Of a DNA stretch of 64,000 nt, positions 62,430 through 64,000 are shown one piece after another (the first letter of the stretch is position 1; every line of letters begins with the position of its first letter). The position numbers were made by a program, and so were the translations under genes. Below the pieces are notes generated by a model. The model made no database searches, was not told the origin of the DNA, and saw nothing but the letters and a program-made list of their open reading frames with translations. The stretch is from Kitasatospora sp. NBC_01246 (lineage in GTDB: Bacteria > Actinomycetota > Actinomycetes > Streptomycetales > Streptomycetaceae). Location of the stretch: the NCBI RefSeq assembly GCF_036226505.1, contig NZ_CP108484.1, positions 3,038,001 through 3,102,000 of the forward strand, read 5' to 3'.

Positions 62430-63832
62430 CCGTCCAGGTCTACCGCATCCCGGGCCGCGGCCGCCCGCCGCGGTGGCCCGACCGCCCCCGGCGCTCCCGG
62501 AGCCGGCCCCGCCGCCTCCCCGCGCGCGGCCTGGGCCGGTACCCGCGCGGTCTCCGTGCGCAGCACGGTGTGCCCGGAGCCGGGGTCGCGCCGGCACTCC
62601 ACCAGGGCGACGCCGGGCGGCAGTTCGCCCGGCCCGCCGAACGCCTCCCGCACCGCGGCCGGTTCCTGGAGCGCGGCCAGCACCCGCAGCTGGTTGCGGC
62701 CGGCCATCTCCCGGGCGAGCCGCAGCAACGAGGCCGCCTGCTCGGTGCCGAGCCCCGCCCCGAGGTCCTCGGCGAGCACGGTGAGCTGCCGGTGCGCCCA
62801 GGGCACCTCGGTGGCCACGTCGAGGTCGAGCACCCCGGCGCCGGTGAGCAGCACAGCGGCGAACGCGAGGTGGCGCAGCATGCCGTCGGAGGCCTGGTCG
62901 GCGCCGGTGCGGCCGAGGACGCCCTCGTCGAAGACGGCGAGGACCCGTTCGTCGGCGCCGGCGCCGCGGTGGGCGAGGTCGATCCCGAGCAGCGGGTGCG
63001 GGGCGGCGGACTGGACGACGCGCAGCAGCTGGCCGTACCGGCGGGCGCATTCGTTGCTGAGCCGGGCGATCACGGCGGAGATGTTGGCGGCGCTGCCGAG
63101 CAGGCGGGCCTGCGGGTCGGGGCGGGCCCAGTCGCGCATCAGCCCGGGCACGGGGTGGACGGGGAAGACCTCGCGCAGGGCGGTGAGCACCTGTTCGGTG
63201 GCGGCCAGCACCGTCCGTTCGCCGGGCGAGGACCCGGCGACCCGCAGCGGGATCTGGGCGGTGATCAGGGTGGTGTTCGGGAAGGGGGCGTGGATGTCGC
63301 CCTGCCGGGTGTCGTTGTGCCAGCCGACGTTGACGCGGCGGCGGAGGAGGTCCTGCTCACCGGTCTCGACGAGGGTCCGGCCGTCGAGGGTGAGCTGCTC
63401 GCGGGCGATCCGGACCGGGCCGTCGGTGCGGATGACCAGCTCCAGCCGGATCTGCCCCTGGTCCGAGCGGACGGTGCAGCCCAGGATGACGGCGTCGCGG
63501 CCGTGCGGGACGCAGCCGTCGAGGCCGCCGCGGATGGCCGTGCCGAGGGGGCCGCCGCGGCCGGGCAGGCCGTCGAGGGAGTCGCCGATCTCCTCGCCGA
63601 GGGCGAGCCGGGAGAGGACGGCGAGGGCGTCGAGGGCGTTGGACTTGCCGACGCCGGCGGGCCCGTACAGCACGGTGAGGGGCGCGAGCGGCAGGACCGC
63701 GCGCCGGTAGGACTTGAACGAGGTGAGCCGGATCTCCTCGACGGTGGGGCGCTGCACGGGCGGCGGGCCTGGGTCCGGGGTCCGCTGATGGGGGTGGGCC
63801 GGCGCTGCGGGCCGGGTGGCGTCGCGGTTCAC
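62426..63832 (-). CDS. AAA-family ATPase (RecF/OLD-like)
   Basis: 468 residues. After a Pro-rich start, VEEIRLTSFKSYRRAVLPLAPLTVLYGPAGVGKSNALDAL (in part) is the ABC-type ATPase start with Walker A GPAGVGKSN, and a later DQASDGMLRHLAFAAVLL resembles the signature/D-loop part of AAA15/AAA21 proteins; a candidate Walker B follows (VLDLDVATEVPWAHR). No nuclease domain seen. GTG 63832 chosen since a -10-like box lies 7 nt before it; an ATG at 63889 lies inside a direct repeat and lacks a ribosome binding site. Coupled with a MazG-like gene. Confidence 0.8.
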   Translation of the reverse strand: MNRDATRPAAPAHPHQRTPDPGPPPVQRPTVEEIRLTSFKSYRRAVLPLAPLTVLYGPAGVGKSNALDALAVLSRLALGEEIGDSLDGLPGRGGPLGTAIRGGLDGCVPHGRDAVILGCTVRSDQGQIRLELVIRTDGPVRIAREQLTLDGRTLVETGEQDLLRRRVNVGWHNDTRQGDIHAPFPNTTLITAQIPLRVAGSSPGERTVLAATEQVLTALREVFPVHPVPGLMRDWARPDPQARLLGSAANISAVIARLSNECARRYGQLLRVVQSAAPHPLLGIDLAHRGAGADERVLAVFDEGVLGRTGADQASDGMLRHLAFAAVLLTGAGVLDLDVATEVPWAHRQLTVLAEDLGAGLGTEQAASLLRLAREMAGRNQLRVLAALQEPAAVREAFGGPGELPPGVALVECRRDPGSGHTVLRTETARVPAQAARGEAAGPAPGAPGAVGPPRRAAAARDAVDLDG

Positions 63833-63845
63833 CCGTCGGACGTTA
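63833..63845 (-). promoter_or_regulatory. putative leaderless promoter of the AAA ATPase gene
   Basis: TAACGT (63840-63845 on the minus strand), seven nucleotides (CCGACGG), then GTG: the same layout as dapD, with an identical hexamer. Confidence 0.4.
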
Positions 63846-63884
63846 GCCCTCGCTCGGATGGCAGAAACGTGCCTGCCCGGCAGA

Positions 63885-63919
63885 TTCATCCCAATGAGGC
63901 ACCTTCATCCCAACGAGGC
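63885..63919. repeat. 16-bp direct repeat upstream of the AAA ATPase gene
   Basis: TTCATCCCAATGAGGC (63885-63900) and TTCATCCCAACGAGGC (63904-63919), one mismatch, 19-bp period, located about -53 to -87 from the proposed transcript start, where activator sites usually lie. Confidence 0.5.
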
Positions 63920-64000
63920 GGCCGCAGCCCGACCAGGGGCTATGCCGTGTACCGACCCGGGACTACGGCCCCCACACCGCCGAGCACCCCCGGCTCCCCC

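Overview
The window is very GC-rich, almost entirely coding, and uses many GTG starts. Its gene order (proB, obg, rpmA, rplU, rne, radical-SAM pair, rodA, pbp2, mreDCB, ndk, DUF4233, folC, valS, clpX, clpP2, clpP1, tig) is that of a Streptomycetaceae chromosome (Streptomyces or Kitasatospora). I see no phage, insertion sequence, CRISPR array or plasmid functions. Boundaries and starts were read by eye; regulatory calls are consensus matches from memory, not searches.

Region 1 (1-10.1 kb, all minus strand): proB (cut by the window edge), obg, the ribosomal protein genes rpmA and rplU, a 1178-residue RNase E/G with very long disordered arms, and two uncharacterised radical-SAM-family genes. Region 2 (10.4-20.6 kb): a lone M14 metallopeptidase gene on the plus strand preceded by an 11-codon overlapping reading frame, then the minus-strand cell-wall cluster mreB-mreC-mreD-pbp2-rodA, then folC-DUF4233-ndk. 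Region 3 (20.7-25.7 kb): a processive-type GT2 glycosyltransferase, a UDP-GlcNAc 2-epimerase, a secreted GH18 enzyme with a DasR-like site, and an unknown gene; this block separates folC from valS, which are neighbours in S. coelicolor as I recall it. Region 4 (26-35.3 kb): valS, two tandem related membrane-anchored proteins, clpX, clpP2, clpP1 with a ClgR-type site, and tig.

Region 5 (35.5-48 kb): an MFS exporter, tRNA-Pro(TGG) and tRNA-Gly(TCC), small unknown genes, a SpoIIE-type phosphatase, rpiB, bioY, an amino-acid permease, a mycothiol-type DsbA protein and aminopeptidase N. Region 6 (48-60.3 kb): a 14-bp-unit minisatellite, a second secreted chitinase with DasR-like sites, aconitase with an iron-box-like dyad and two TamR-like operators, a secreted SodC-like protein, argF with ARG-box-like repeats, the Pnkp-Hen1 RNA-repair operon, and dapD. 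Region 7 (60.8-64 kb): two small unknown genes, a pair of DnaA-box sequences, a MazG-like protein and an AAA ATPase.

Several themes recur. Strong GC-rich hairpins close most transcripts. Five gene pairs overlap by ATGA or GTGA, suggesting translational coupling. Four genes (folC, valS, dapD, the AAA ATPase) have a -10-like hexamer 6-7 nt before a GTG start with no Shine-Dalgarno, the pattern of leaderless mRNAs. Both chitinases appear to be under DasR, and aconitase appears to be under TamR and possibly iron control.
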